Of a stretch of DNA of 64,000 nt, positions 42,726 through 51,790 are shown in pieces (positions within the stretch are counted from its first letter, which is position 1; each line of letters begins with the position of its first letter). The stretch is from Pseudanabaena sp. Salubria-1 (lineage in GTDB: Bacteria; Cyanobacteriota; Cyanobacteriia; Pseudanabaenales; Pseudanabaenaceae). The stretch spans positions 37,997 to 101,996 of the forward strand of contig JALQCR010000025.1 of assembly GCA_023336205.1 (NCBI GenBank), in the 5' to 3' direction. Both the position numbers and the translations under genes were made by a program. Below the pieces are notes generated by a model. It saw only the letters and a list, made by a program, of their open reading frames with translations, was not told where the DNA came from and ran no database searches.

Positions 42726-43967
42726 ATGATAGCGACACTCCCCAAATTAGCAATCAATTGCGATCGCCTTGATCGCAGTCTTGCTGAACTTGCAACGATT
42801 GGCAAGCTGCCCAACGGTGGAGTGTGCAGGCTCGCTTTTTCTGAAGAAGACATACAGGCTCGTCAATTAATAAAAACTTGGATGTTAGAAGCAGGCATGT
42901 CTGTACGAAGTGACGCTGTTGGTAATATTATCGGTACTTATGCAGGAACAGAATCAGGAACAGCAGCTTTGGCGACAGGTTCGCACATTGACACCGTACC
43001 AGTTGGAGGGAGGTTCGATGGCTGTCTCGGCGTTTTGGCGGGAATCGAAGTGGCGAAGGTATTTCAAGAAAGCCAGATACGGCTGCGTCATCCCTTTGAA
43101 GTAATAGTTTTTTCCGATGAAGAAAATAGTGTGATTGGCTGTAAAGCGATCGCGGGTAATGCTCCCACTGATCCAGAACGTTATCGCCGTAAAGATGGCA
43201 CATCGATTCAAGATTGTTTAAAAAATGTTGGTGGTGATTGGGATCAGCTCCATACTGCTAAACGAGATCAGCACCAAATTGCAGCGTTTATCGAATTGCA
43301 TGTTGAGCAGGGCGGCGTACTTGAAGCATTAGATAAACAAATCGGCGTGGTTACAGGTATCGTTGGTCAATATCGTTTCATGGTGACAATTATTGGTCGT
43401 CCTAATCATGCGGGGACAACGCCGATGAATATGCGAAAAGATGCTCTCGTTGCGGCTTCTCAACTGGTATTGGCAATCAATCGCCTTGGGGTGGAAACGA
43501 AGGGCGAACAAGTAGCTACTGTAGGACATATGACTGTTTCGCCTAACGCAACTAATGTTGTGCCAGCTCGTGTAGATATGAGCATTGATTTGCGCGACCT
43601 CTCTGAAGAGAATCTGCAATATTTAATCGCACAGATTGAGAAAGAATGTGAGGCGATCGCTGAAAGTACAGGTACAGAATTTACCATTGAGCAGAAACTG
43701 CATGTGCTGCCAACTCCCGCCAAACCCGAACTAATGGAAGCGATCGCGAAGGTTTGTGAAGAACTCAAACTCAGTTATGACTACTTACCTAGTCGCGCAG
43801 GGCATGACGCTCAAGAGATTGGACGTTTTACGGATATGGGCATGATTTTTGTGCCCAGTCTTAATGGGATTAGTCATTCGCAGGATGAGTATACTTCGCC
43901 TGAGCAATGCGCTCAGGGAGCAAATGTCTTGTTACATACGCTTTTAGCGATCGATAAAACTCTATAA
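42726..43967 (+). CDS. M20 family Zn-dependent amidase/hydantoinase (N-carbamoyl amino acid or allantoate amidohydrolase)
   Basis: 413 residues. Metal ligands typical of the AllC/HyuC group are visible: GSHIDTVPVGGRFDGCLGVLAG (His, bridging Asp), FSDEENSVIGC (Glu), ELHVEQGGVLE (His) and the C-terminal SHSQDEYT (His). The dimerisation domain contains RPNHAGTTPMNMRKDA. The enzyme hydrolyses N-carbamoyl or ureido groups to ammonia, CO2 and an amine. Which substrate is used cannot be told from sequence. The divergent GntR regulator suggests induction by the substrate. Confidence 0.9.
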   Translation: MIATLPKLAINCDRLDRSLAELATIGKLPNGGVCRLAFSEEDIQARQLIKTWMLEAGMSVRSDAVGNIIGTYAGTESGTAALATGSHIDTVPVGGRFDGCLGVLAGIEVAKVFQESQIRLRHPFEVIVFSDEENSVIGCKAIAGNAPTDPERYRRKDGTSIQDCLKNVGGDWDQLHTAKRDQHQIAAFIELHVEQGGVLEALDKQIGVVTGIVGQYRFMVTIIGRPNHAGTTPMNMRKDALVAASQLVLAINRLGVETKGEQVATVGHMTVSPNATNVVPARVDMSIDLRDLSEENLQYLIAQIEKECEAIAESTGTEFTIEQKLHVLPTPAKPELMEAIAKVCEELKLSYDYLPSRAGHDAQEIGRFTDMGMIFVPSLNGISHSQDEYTSPEQCAQGANVLLHTLLAIDKTL

Positions 43968-43971
43968 AAAC

Positions 43972-44053
43972 TAAACCCCAAAAAGGTCAAAGTGCCTGCT
44001 TAGCAGGCACTTTGACCAAAAGATGAGAGGAGTCGCGAAGCGACTCCTCTCAT
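43972..44053. terminator. Two tandem hairpins between converging genes
   Basis: GGTCAAAGTGCCTGC/GCAGGCACTTTGACC with a TTA apex, then AAAAGATGAGAGGAGTCGC/GCGACTCCTCTCATCTTTT with a GAA apex. They lie between the amidohydrolase and the debranching enzyme stop. Confidence 0.75.
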
Positions 44054-44754
44054 CTTTTGGAGTTCTCGATAAATATCCAAGTTTGGAGAACCTCAGCAAC
44101 AGTCCAAGCTTGAGCAATACAACCACGCGATCGCATCGGGGCATCACCATCAAAGATTTCACTCAGACTGCCTAAACATCCTGCAAGCAGGTGATGAGAC
44201 ATCGGCTGAAGTAGAGAGTAAGCCTGTTCGGGATTTTGATAAACGCGCAGATGGCTCCGTATAAATGCGCCCAGCAGCCAGCCCCATACGGTTCCTTGAT
44301 GATAAACACTATCTCGTTGATATGAGTCACCACCATAATGTCCGCAATAGTCTGGATGATCGGGAGATAGCGATCGCAATCCGTAGGAAGTGAGTAGCGA
44401 TCGCCCACATGCCTCAACAATACTTTTTTGTTGAACTTCAGTTAATAGGGGCAAGATAGGCAGAGATACGGCAAAGATTTGATTGGGGCGTAGAGTATCA
44501 TCGTGACATGCTGTGCCGTCTGAATTTAAGACATCATAGCAATAGCCAGTTGATGGATTCCAAAACTGCTGAAATCCTATTCTGGCTCGCTCTGCGAGTT
44601 TCTCATAGCGATCATGGGGCTTGCCAATCTTTTGCGCGATCGAGGACATTGTCGCAAGGGCACAATACCAGAGTGCATTAATTTCTACAGGCTTGCCAAT
44701 GCGAGGCGTGACCACCCAGTCACCGATCTTGGCATCCATCCAAGTGAGTTGCAC
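44050..44754 (-). pseudogene. Glycogen debranching enzyme, C-terminal part after a frameshift
   Basis: 234 residues of the (alpha/alpha)6 domain: VQLTWMDAKIGDWVVTPRIGKPVEINALWY, DFxxSLP-like FAVSLPILPLL, RSLSPDHPDYCGHYGGDSYQRDSVYHQGTVWGW. It continues the frame broken at about 44755-44770. Relatives have a longer DGLL..GE.GVQLTWMDAK loop, so a small deletion that is not a multiple of three explains the frame loss. Confidence 0.85.
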
Positions 44755-44761
44755 TCCTGAT

Positions 44762-46048
44762 TCACAAGCCGTCGCTATCGAGATGGATGTTGTAGCGAGT
44801 ACCTTGGCAATGCCAATCGATAACTTCTTCTAGCGCGGGAAAGAGATGATGCAATAGTTGATCGTCTCCAGTTGTCGCATGGTAGGCGCGGATTGCTTCA
44901 AAGTACCAAAGTGTGGCATCGACCGTATTGTATTCTGGCTTCTCACCGACATCAGGAAAGCGATTAGGAAGCATTCCGCGATCAAGATATTGGGCAAAGG
45001 TGAGTAAAATGGAACGCGCTATTTCTGGACGACCCGTTGCCAATGTTAATCCTGCCAGACTAATCATCGTATCTCTTCCCCAGTCAGAGAACCAGTGATA
45101 TCCTGCGATAATCGTTTTGCCATTATCTAGTTCAGGACGATCCACTATAAATTGGTCGGCTGCAAGCACTAAATGCTTAATCCAATCTGGTGCGGACTGA
45201 GTTGAGATTTTGGAGGAATAGTTTAGGGAATAAAAAGAGTGCCAAGTCCCTAAAAGCTTTGTTTCGCGATCGCGCTCTAGTTGTAAAGCAACTTTGCTAT
45301 CTAAGGAAGCTCTCGCATCTGTGCTAGCAAGAATAGTTAAAGCCTCTCCCACTTCCAGTTTTATATCAAAAGTAACAACATGAAGATGATCCTCGCGATC
45401 GCTTAATCCACGCTCTCGTTCTATCGCGAGGTCAAATCCTTTATACCAATCATGAGCAAGCGTAAAATTACTGCTATCGCTTAGCAAATAGAATGGAGTT
45501 GCGGTCGGGAAAGCCCTAATACAAACTCCTTTCTCAATGCGATCTACTTGCATTTGCCAATTGTCACCGATGGTATTGCCGTGATAGTCACGATAGTTAA
45601 CTAATGCTTTAATTGAGAGCATCATAGGAGAACTACCGCGCTCTAGAACATACTGAATATAGGTAGTATTTTGTCCATGCTGCATCCATATCCGCTTTTG
45701 GAGTATCGCATCAGCACAGGCAAATCTCCATTTGGGTATGGTTCCTTCTAATGTAAAACTTTCAATATTTTGATAACCTGATGGATTCACAGCTCCATCT
45801 GCCCAACGATTGGTATGAAGAGGATAATGCTGATCTCTGTATTTTGCGGTTTCATCTAATTTGGAGAGCAAGAGCGATCGCTCTAATGGTGGTTTGAGTG
45901 CGCCTACCAATAAGCCATGATATCGACGGGTCAGCATACCTGAGATCGTGCCAGAGGCATAGCTGCCGATACCATTAGTCACTAGCCATTCATATTCTTC
46001 TGATTTAGTGCGATCGCCACAAATCTCTCTTCCAAAATTGATGCTCAT
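44762..46048 (-). pseudogene. Glycogen debranching enzyme (amylo-alpha-1,6-glucosidase type), N-terminal part
   Basis: 428 residues. It starts with the GDE N-terminal domain (SEEYEWLVTNGIGSYASGTISGMLTRRYHGLL, shown in part: NGIGSYASGTISG, RRYHGLLVGAL) and enters the catalytic domain (FIVDRP, TIIAGYHWFSDWGRDTMISLAGL, NTVDATLWYFEAI). It stops prematurely at DSDGL. Joined with the 44050-44754 part it gives a typical protein of about 660 residues. The intact enzyme would remove alpha-1,6 branches of glycogen. As read here it is split, either a true mutation or a local sequence error. Confidence 0.87.
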
Positions 46049-46189
46049 TCTTTACATGTTCTTACTAGATTTTAATTCACCCTAACAGATTTGGTTAATC
46101 GATACCTGTACTTACGATAAAAGATTAATTAAATGTTTTGGGTGTTTTCATAGGGCTATCCTCAGCAAAAAATTACTTCAACTATCGCC

Positions 46190-46307
46190 TTTTGTCATCA
46201 TCAAGCGCGATCGCTAACAGAGCCTTGCAGACAAAAATAGTCGCCTCACAAGACAGAATTTATGTAAGGCAGAAATATGCGATCGCACAAATAATCTCTA
46301 CAAATGG
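46190..46307. repeat. Direct repeat, left copy, flanking a toxin-antitoxin module
   Basis: TTTTGTCATCATCAAGCGCG to AATCTCTACAAATGG. It matches 47020-47127 in the same orientation with scattered differences. The surrounding gap 46049-46321 otherwise holds no recognised gene. Confidence 0.82.
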
Positions 46308-46321
46308 TGATGAAGCTTTGT

Positions 46322-46696
46322 CTAAGGTTCCATTATTTTTTGAAGGGATTCTGCGATCGCTTCATATTGTTGAGGTGTGAGGCTGCCACGATATGCCACA
46401 ATGCGATAAATATCTATTGCACGAACTTGATCTAATAGAGCAATTGATGGAGATTTTAATCCAGCTATACCAGCCGAAAATCGCACATATAAATTAGGAT
46501 TGATGTCAGCCCATTCTTGTCCTCGATCCGTTGTCATCGGTACAACGAAGACTAGAGGAAAGCGCAGTTTTCCTAATCGGCTGGGGATTCCTACAACAAT
46601 TGCAGGTCTGTAGCCTTCTTGTTCTCTACCGCTAGGATTTTGACTAGGAAATTTTGCTGTTACGACATCACCAATTTGTAAAATATGCTTTGTCAT
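46322..46696 (-). CDS. MazF/PemK-like toxin
   Basis: 124 residues of the CcdB/PemK-like fold: GDVVTAKFPSQNPSGREQEGYRPAIVVG (the usual GDI...RPxLVl region), FPLVFVVPMTTDRG, SIALLDQVRAIDIYRI. Proteins of this fold are sequence-specific mRNA endoribonucleases. The start overlaps the antitoxin stop by 4 bp (ATGA). Toxic activity is inferred from family. Confidence 0.85.
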   Translation of the reverse strand: MTKHILQIGDVVTAKFPSQNPSGREQEGYRPAIVVGIPSRLGKLRFPLVFVVPMTTDRGQEWADINPNLYVRFSAGIAGLKSPSIALLDQVRAIDIYRIVAYRGSLTPQQYEAIAESLQKIMEP

Positions 46697-46950
46697 ACGC
46701 CGATCTCAATTTTCCCTGTTTCTGCGATAAATTTAACGGGTAGTCCTTCTTGTAGTTCTCCTTCTTGCCATTCATAGGGTTCATAGTTGTCTAAACCTGA
46801 TAAGTCGCGCTCTAGCCACTCTATATCTTCTTGAGTGCGAGGATTTTCAGTTTTCCACACTAGATAGTTTAAAAAGCTAAGAACTTCTCGCAGCTTATCA
46901 TTGGGGATAATTTCTAAGCGTTGTATTATCTCGTTTTTAGTTGCGTTCAT
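46693..46950 (-). CDS. Antitoxin partner of the MazF-like toxin
   Basis: About 85 residues starting MNATKNEIIQRLEIIPNDKL, a DUF2281-like helix, followed by an acidic region DIEWLERDLSGLDNYEPYEWQEGELQEG that would wrap the toxin. I start at ATG 46950. A longer frame to 46965 adds five residues. The gene order antitoxin then toxin with overlap is the standard arrangement. Confidence 0.78.
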   Translation of the reverse strand: MNATKNEIIQRLEIIPNDKLREVLSFLNYLVWKTENPRTQEDIEWLERDLSGLDNYEPYEWQEGELQEGLPVKFIAETGKIEIGV

Positions 46951-47019
46951 ACTACATTTTCTCAATGCACTCTCTAGTTAATATTAGTTTAGCAAAACTC
47001 AGTATTAAAACTGATCGCA

Positions 47020-47127
47020 TTTTGTCATCATCAAGCGCGATCGCTAATAGAGCCTTGTAGACAAAAGTAATCGCATCAAAAGACTGAATAGAAATAGGCG
47101 ATCGCACCTAATAATCTCTACAAATGG
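47020..47127. repeat. Direct repeat, right copy, flanking the toxin-antitoxin module
   Basis: The same orientation as 46190-46307: TTTTGTCATCATCAAGCGCG, AGAGCCTTGTAGACAAAAG, AATCTCTACAAATGG. The rest of the gap 46966-47274 is AT-rich. Confidence 0.82.
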
Positions 47128-47274
47128 CGATCACTCTTTTAAAAGGGCGACCACACTAAGTAAAAGACTATACAAAAAATGATATTATGCTGCCAATAAT
47201 GATTTAACTCTTGCTTTAGGCTGATTTCAACTATATTATTACCTAATTAAAATTACAAACCTAATAACAAAACA

Positions 47275-47451
47275 ATGGAAGCTAAAGAATCAAAAATCAT
47301 TGATATCCTGACAGAGAATAAGAAATATATTGTTCCTTCTTATCAAAGACCATATAGCTGGGACAAGAGTAACACAGAGCAATTGATTGAAGATATATAT
47401 AATAGCTTTTGCCAAGAAAACGTAGAGTATTTTAGGCTCATCTGGGTTTGA
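47275..47451 (+). pseudogene. DUF262/DUF1524 protein, N-terminal fragment cut by a MITE
   Basis: 58 codons starting MEAKESKIIDILTENKKYIV. YIVPSYQRPYSWDKSNTEQLIEDI is the DUF262 ParB-like N-terminus. At VEYF the frame runs into the MITE and stops. Excision of the MITE and one 8-bp repeat gives VEYFIGTLICIHKGE, continuous with the next fragment. Confidence 0.88.
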
Positions 47452-47568
47452 GGGGTAAATGGTACAGTGTCGATACAATTATTGGCGACATGGTAGGGCT
47501 GTAACTGTTGCTCCGAGAGGATTCTGATTACTATTAGCTGTGCTTATCCCCATGAACCCAGAAGAGCC
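47435..47568. mobile_element. 134-bp MITE, second copy, in the DUF262 gene
   Basis: Ends GGCTCATCTGGGTTTGAGGG and CATGAACCCAGAAGAGCC. The target duplication GTATTTTA lies at 47427-47434 and 47569-47576. It has exactly the same length as the 23770 copy, reverse-complemented, and is nearly identical to it, which implies recent movement. Confidence 0.94.
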
Positions 47569-49075
47569 GTATTTTATTGGAACTTTGATTTGCATACACA
47601 AAGGTGAATCTACTTATGAGATAGTTGATGGGCAACAAAGATTGACGACACTTAGTCTTATTTTTGCTAAGATGAAAGACTTGATTAGCGATAATAAAAG
47701 AGCAAAAGAAAATCTTCAAAAAAGAGTTTTGCCAATCGATGATTTTTCCGATAAACCACAAGAACCCAGATTGAAAGTTAGAAGTAAAGAATATGATCTC
47801 TACTATAACTATATCTTACAAGGGAACTCCAGTTTTATTCCCGATTCACCAACTTTTACACAAAAACTTTATATAGAAAATTTTAAAATAATTGAGGAAT
47901 ATCTATTGTCAAAGTCTGATGATGAAGCAGTTCTCTGTAATTTAGCAAAATACATATTAGAGCGTGTCTACGTTGTTTTTGTTCAGACGGATAATTTTAC
48001 TTCTTCATTCAGATTGTTTAACGTTCTAAATACGAGGGGTATGGCTTTAGCGGCATCTGATCTGATTAAAAATAGTCTTTTTGAAATGGCAGAAGAGGCT
48101 GGTGAGGGACAAGATAAGGTGGAAGAATACTGGGATAGAATTGAAGACACAATTGGCGTTGAATACATGGATAAGTTTTTAATGCAAAATAGACTGTCTC
48201 AGAAAAAAGACAAAGATAGAGCAGTCAAAAGTCTAGTAGATGAGTATACGGATTTGATCACAGATGTATACGCAAATAAAGCAATAAAGTTTACTATCGA
48301 TCTTCAAAAGGCTGCTCGGAATTATCAGAGGATCAAAGACTTGGAATTCGAGGATATTTTATTATTTAAAGTTTTCAGCTCCTTGTCTCGACTTTCAGAC
48401 GAATGGGTTCCTCCAATTTTGGCATTTGTAAACCGAATGGATAGAGATTCAAGTATTACTAAGAAACAATTCAAAGAATTTGTTCAGATTTTTGAAAAGT
48501 GCTACATGCATGGTTGGTTTAAGAAGCAAGTAAGAAGTAAACGAGAAATAGTTTGCTTCTCAGCTTTAGTCGCTATTAATTCTGGAAAGAAATTCCAAGA
48601 AATCATTGATATTATTAAAAGTCATGCTGATAACTCAGGCTTTGTCTCTTCACTAAATGATGACATCTATGAACCATCACCTAACAGAATTAATTTTTTG
48701 AAATCGATACTTCTGAGAATAGATCAAGAAATGCAAGATGACAGTGTTTCTAAAACTTATCATGGGCGAATTACTATCGAACACGTCTTACCCCAGCGCA
48801 GTCTTAATGAGTATTGGCGTGCGAGATTCACAGATAAAGACCATGCTGAATGGCTACATAAGTTGGGTAATCTAGCATTGATCAGTGGGGCTAAAAATTC
48901 CGAAGCTCAAAATAGTGCGTTTGATAAAAAGAAAGAAGTTTACGGAAAAAACAATAAAAAAGTCTCTTTTGACGTAACGAAAGATCTCTGTGATTATCCA
49001 GAGTGGAATGTTTCTACAGTTAAAGAAAGGCATCAATCTTTGGTAAATATAGTTAAAAATATTTGGATGGTATAA
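47540..49075 (+). pseudogene. DUF262/DUF1524 (GmrSD-type) protein, C-terminal fragment
   Basis: About 505 host residues. DUF262 continues with EIVDGQQRLTTLSLIF, the catalytic-like DGQQR motif, then a helical middle. The C-terminal DUF1524 HNH-type nuclease domain has ITIEHVLPQRSLNEYW, LHKLGNLALISGAKNS and AFDKKKEVY. Such proteins include the type IV modification-dependent endonuclease GmrSD and many phage-defence genes. The MITE now supplies GTG/ATG codons before the residual frame (MNPEEPYFIGTL), so a protein lacking about 50 N-terminal residues might be made. Confidence 0.85.
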
Positions 49076-49104
49076 ATTCAAAACTAATTGAATTGAGTAA
49101 AAAT

Positions 49105-49512
49105 ATGTCTGAAACCGTTACTTTACAAATACCAGAAGCATTGTATCAACGTTTAGCGATCGCGGCAGGAGCAACCCAGCGATCGCTAGAAGACATAATT
49201 TTACAAGCCTTACAAATTGGCAGCCCACCAACATGGAAAGACGTACCCGAAGAATTTCAAACCGACCTTGCCAGCTTAGATCGACTTGACGACGATTCAC
49301 TATGGCAAATTGCTCGTAGCCAAAAAACTCAATTAGAAATGGAACGCTACGAATTCCTATTGTCTAAACAACAAGATACAGGACTTACTGATTCCGAAAA
49401 ACTGGAATTAGATAACCTGCGTAAAGATAGCGATCGCTTTATGTTACGCAAATCCCAAGCCGCCGCAATCCTAAAATGGCGCGGACATAACGTTTCCAGA
49501 CTAGCAGGGTAG
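49105..49512 (+). CDS. Hypothetical protein with a ribbon-helix-helix-like N-terminus
   Basis: 135 residues. ETVTLQIPEALYQRLAIAAGATQRSLEDIILQAL resembles a short antitoxin-like or RHH module. Most of the rest is helical (QKTQLEMERYEFLLSKQQD, KLELDNLRKDSDRFMLRKSQAAAIL) and ends KWRGHNVSRLAG. It is placed directly before an HNH nuclease gene (5 bp gap). Such pairs are frequent in cyanobacteria. A broken copy of its first 25 codons is found at 50068-50150. Start ATG at 49105. Confidence 0.72.
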   Translation: MSETVTLQIPEALYQRLAIAAGATQRSLEDIILQALQIGSPPTWKDVPEEFQTDLASLDRLDDDSLWQIARSQKTQLEMERYEFLLSKQQDTGLTDSEKLELDNLRKDSDRFMLRKSQAAAILKWRGHNVSRLAG

Positions 49513-49517
49513 ATTTT

Positions 49518-49943
49518 GTGTCAGGCTATATTTCCCAAAATCTGCGATCGCAAATAGAATCAATTGACCATAAGCGTTGCAGCTATTGCCTCACAACTGA
49601 AGCTAATAGCGGTATGCCCATGACAATCGATCATATTCAACCAGTTTCAAAAGGAGGGCTAAATACCATTGAAAACCTATGCCTTGCCTGTCGAACTTGC
49701 AATGAATATAAATCTGACACTACAGAAGCGATCGATCCATTAACAGGCGAACTTGTTGCTTTGTTTAATCCACGCCAACACACTTGGAAAGATCATTTTC
49801 AATGGAATAATGATGCATCTCAAATTGAAGGCTTAACAGCGATTGGACGTACAACAGTTATCGCTTTACGGATGAATAATGCAGTCATTGTCGCTACTCG
49901 TAAACGTTGGTTTACGATTGGGTGGCATCCACCAGAAAGTTGA
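49518..49943 (+). CDS. HNH endonuclease
   Basis: 141 residues. The HNH motif is clear: CSYCLTTEANSG, MTIDHIQPVSKGGLNTIENLCLACRTCNEYKSD, with two CxxC-type pairs that would bind zinc. GTG at 49518 is the likely start. The C-terminal LFNPRQHTWKDHFQW and TTVIALRMNN are the usual tail of this cyanobacterial group. A nuclease role is secure by family; the target (defence or repair) is unknown. Confidence 0.85.
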   Translation: MSGYISQNLRSQIESIDHKRCSYCLTTEANSGMPMTIDHIQPVSKGGLNTIENLCLACRTCNEYKSDTTEAIDPLTGELVALFNPRQHTWKDHFQWNNDASQIEGLTAIGRTTVIALRMNNAVIVATRKRWFTIGWHPPES

Positions 49944-50031
49944 AAACTTATTATTGACGCAGCCAAACAACATGCCCCCGTTGCCATCAATGCTGAAATT
50001 ACTCTTCTCTATTGGCAAGTCGGCGATCGCT
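49944..50031 (+). pseudogene. Fragment of a DUF1016 (PDDEXK-type) gene
   Basis: About 28 codons read LIIDAAKQHAPVAINAEITL then YWQVGDR and stop. This matches the N-terminal helix of DUF1016/YhcG proteins (..A..VN.E...LYW.IG). No start codon or remainder is present. Confidence 0.6.
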
Positions 50032-50067
50032 AGATGTAAAAATTTAGCGATCGCATTAAACAATAGG

Positions 50068-50150
50068 GCTGAAACAGTTACTTTACAGATCCCTGAAGCA
50101 TTGTACCAACGCTTAGAGATCGCATCTCAAGCAACGAGAGCGATCGCTAA
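50068..50150 (+). pseudogene. Truncated copy of the 49105 gene
   Basis: AETVTLQIPEALYQRLEIA followed by SQATRAIAK repeats the first 25 codons of the 49105 protein with a few changes, then loses homology. Confidence 0.7.
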
Positions 50151-50151
50151 A

Positions 50152-50400
50152 TTAATCCGAATATTCGCTTGATTGTTGGATTAGTTTTGCCACCAGCCCT
50201 GTCCAACCTGTTTGATGGCTAGCACCAATCCCTGAGCCATTATCACCATGAAAATATTCATAAAACAACACTAAATTCTTCCAGTTAGCATCAGTATCAA
50301 ATTTTGATTTTCTACCACTTTGCGAATCATTTATAGCGCGATCGTCATGTTCGTCTCTTACAAAGATATTAATTAATGGGGAAACAAACCCTGATTTCAC
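50152..50400 (-). pseudogene. C-terminal remnant of an MGH1-like glucosidase
   Basis: The open frame ends with WKNLVLFYEYFHGDNGSGIG and ASHQTGWTGLVAKLIQQ, the C-terminus of GH63-type glucosidase proteins (YEYFHGDNGxGxGASHQTGWTGL). The residues before about 50300 do not continue that family. Only the last 50 or so residues of a much larger gene survive. Confidence 0.72.
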
Positions 50401-50456
50401 TAGATTGGGACATGATATCGTTTCAAATTCTGTAACAGAGAAATAATCTTTGTAGA

Positions 50457-51761
50457 ATGCCCATAAGATTATTAGGACTTACGCAAAAGGAAAGTAAGCA
50501 ATTTAATGTATTGGAATGTATAGAAATGTTACTAAAATCATCATTAAATTCAAAATTGATTGCTTCTAGCTGTGTGACTTTGCTCAGTATCACGGCACTT
50601 TTGGCAAAGCCGTTAATTAGTATTGCTTGCTCAAGAGATTCAGGTATACCCAAGCATATTGATCAACTCGTCATATCAGATACTCTAAAGGCAAAAATCT
50701 TAGAGGATTTAAGAACTCGATTAGGATTGCCTAAACCTGCTGACGAATATCTGAAAATTACTCAAGTCGAAGACATCCTAATTAGCGATTTTGATATTAA
50801 GATTGATTCAAAAATTGTAAGCTTTCCAATTTGGCGTGTAACCATTCAAGCACAAGGGCAGTCTTGGGTTTATCTTGCTTATCATGATGAGTCTTTTGCT
50901 TTTGATGCAGTCGCCAGTGTTCCAGAAAAGGTTCGCATTGCCTTGGCAAAAAAAATGAGAATTCCATCAGTTAAAGATCTACAGATTAAAGCTGCTGAAT
51001 TGGTGACAAACATGAGGCAATGTCCAATCAATGCTGGTTGCCTAGCAGGATATGAACTAAAGTGGCGAATTTTGGCGGCGAATGAAAATATTGTAAAGAT
51101 CTATAATTTCGATCAAGAAGGAGCGGACTGGCAGCGCTGGTCAAAAGAGCAGATAAGTAGTAATGGACTTCCTACAAAGGTCAAATCTGCGGTAATGCAA
51201 GACGTGATTAACCGATCGCTAACAATTGCACCAAATTTAAATATCGAGAGCATTAAATCTGTAACTTGGAGTGACTGTGGTAACTCAGGTGTCGATTCTC
51301 CTACGCCTATGCCGAGAGGAACCTGTGCCACTGTTAGTTCCTCTGGTTGGCAAATGAGGGTGCGCTCTGGTGCAATCCGTTATACTTACTATGTGCAATC
51401 TAATCTAGCTAATATAGAGGATTTACCTGCACCAGATGGAATGCAGAGTATTCCGCCAACAGTGTTAGAACAGGTCAAGCAAGATATCGCCCAGCGTACA
51501 AAAGCTTTAGCTCAAAACACTAGAGTGATGACAGTCTTACCTCAATATTTCGATCGCTGTTTAGATGCTGCTGGAAAAGACTGCCAGAATGGCATAATTG
51601 CTGGTTGGCAAGTAATGGCTGTTAGCGACACAGTCAGAGGGGACGGCGCTCAAGCGTCTTGGCTTTACCATACCAGTCTCAATGGGGAACAAATTCGCTT
51701 TGTTAAATTAAGCCCTTATTTCGCCATCCCAGCATCTGTCACACCAGTGTTGCCAAGATAA
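50457..51761 (+). CDS. Secreted hypothetical protein
   Basis: 434 residues in the longest frame. A hydrophobic segment near the N-terminus (SSCVTLLSITALLAKPLISIA) looks like a signal peptide or anchor; ATG 50526 (MLLKSS) is a plausible alternative start. Three segments look related, each with an alpha part (VLEQVKQDIAQRT-like, AKILEDLRTRLG, VKSAVMQDVINRS) and a beta part with a W and Y (QSWVYLAYHD, GWQMRVRSGAIRYTYYV, AQASWLYHTSLNGEQIRF). Cys pairs (RQCPINAGC, SDCGNSG, DRCLDAAGKDC) fit an extracytoplasmic location. No family was recognised. Confidence 0.7.
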   Translation: MPIRLLGLTQKESKQFNVLECIEMLLKSSLNSKLIASSCVTLLSITALLAKPLISIACSRDSGIPKHIDQLVISDTLKAKILEDLRTRLGLPKPADEYLKITQVEDILISDFDIKIDSKIVSFPIWRVTIQAQGQSWVYLAYHDESFAFDAVASVPEKVRIALAKKMRIPSVKDLQIKAAELVTNMRQCPINAGCLAGYELKWRILAANENIVKIYNFDQEGADWQRWSKEQISSNGLPTKVKSAVMQDVINRSLTIAPNLNIESIKSVTWSDCGNSGVDSPTPMPRGTCATVSSSGWQMRVRSGAIRYTYYVQSNLANIEDLPAPDGMQSIPPTVLEQVKQDIAQRTKALAQNTRVMTVLPQYFDRCLDAAGKDCQNGIIAGWQVMAVSDTVRGDGAQASWLYHTSLNGEQIRFVKLSPYFAIPASVTPVLPR

Positions 51762-51790
51762 AGAACTTGCTTTGCTATAACTGAACCATC

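Noticed and set aside
46138..46380. 80-codon plus-strand frame overlapping the end of the MazF-like gene
   Set aside because: It covers one of the direct repeats, has no homology I recognise and no ribosome binding site.
46190..47127. CRISPR-like array
   Set aside because: Only two copies of a 110-bp repeat, with genes between them. No short regularly spaced repeats were seen anywhere in the window.
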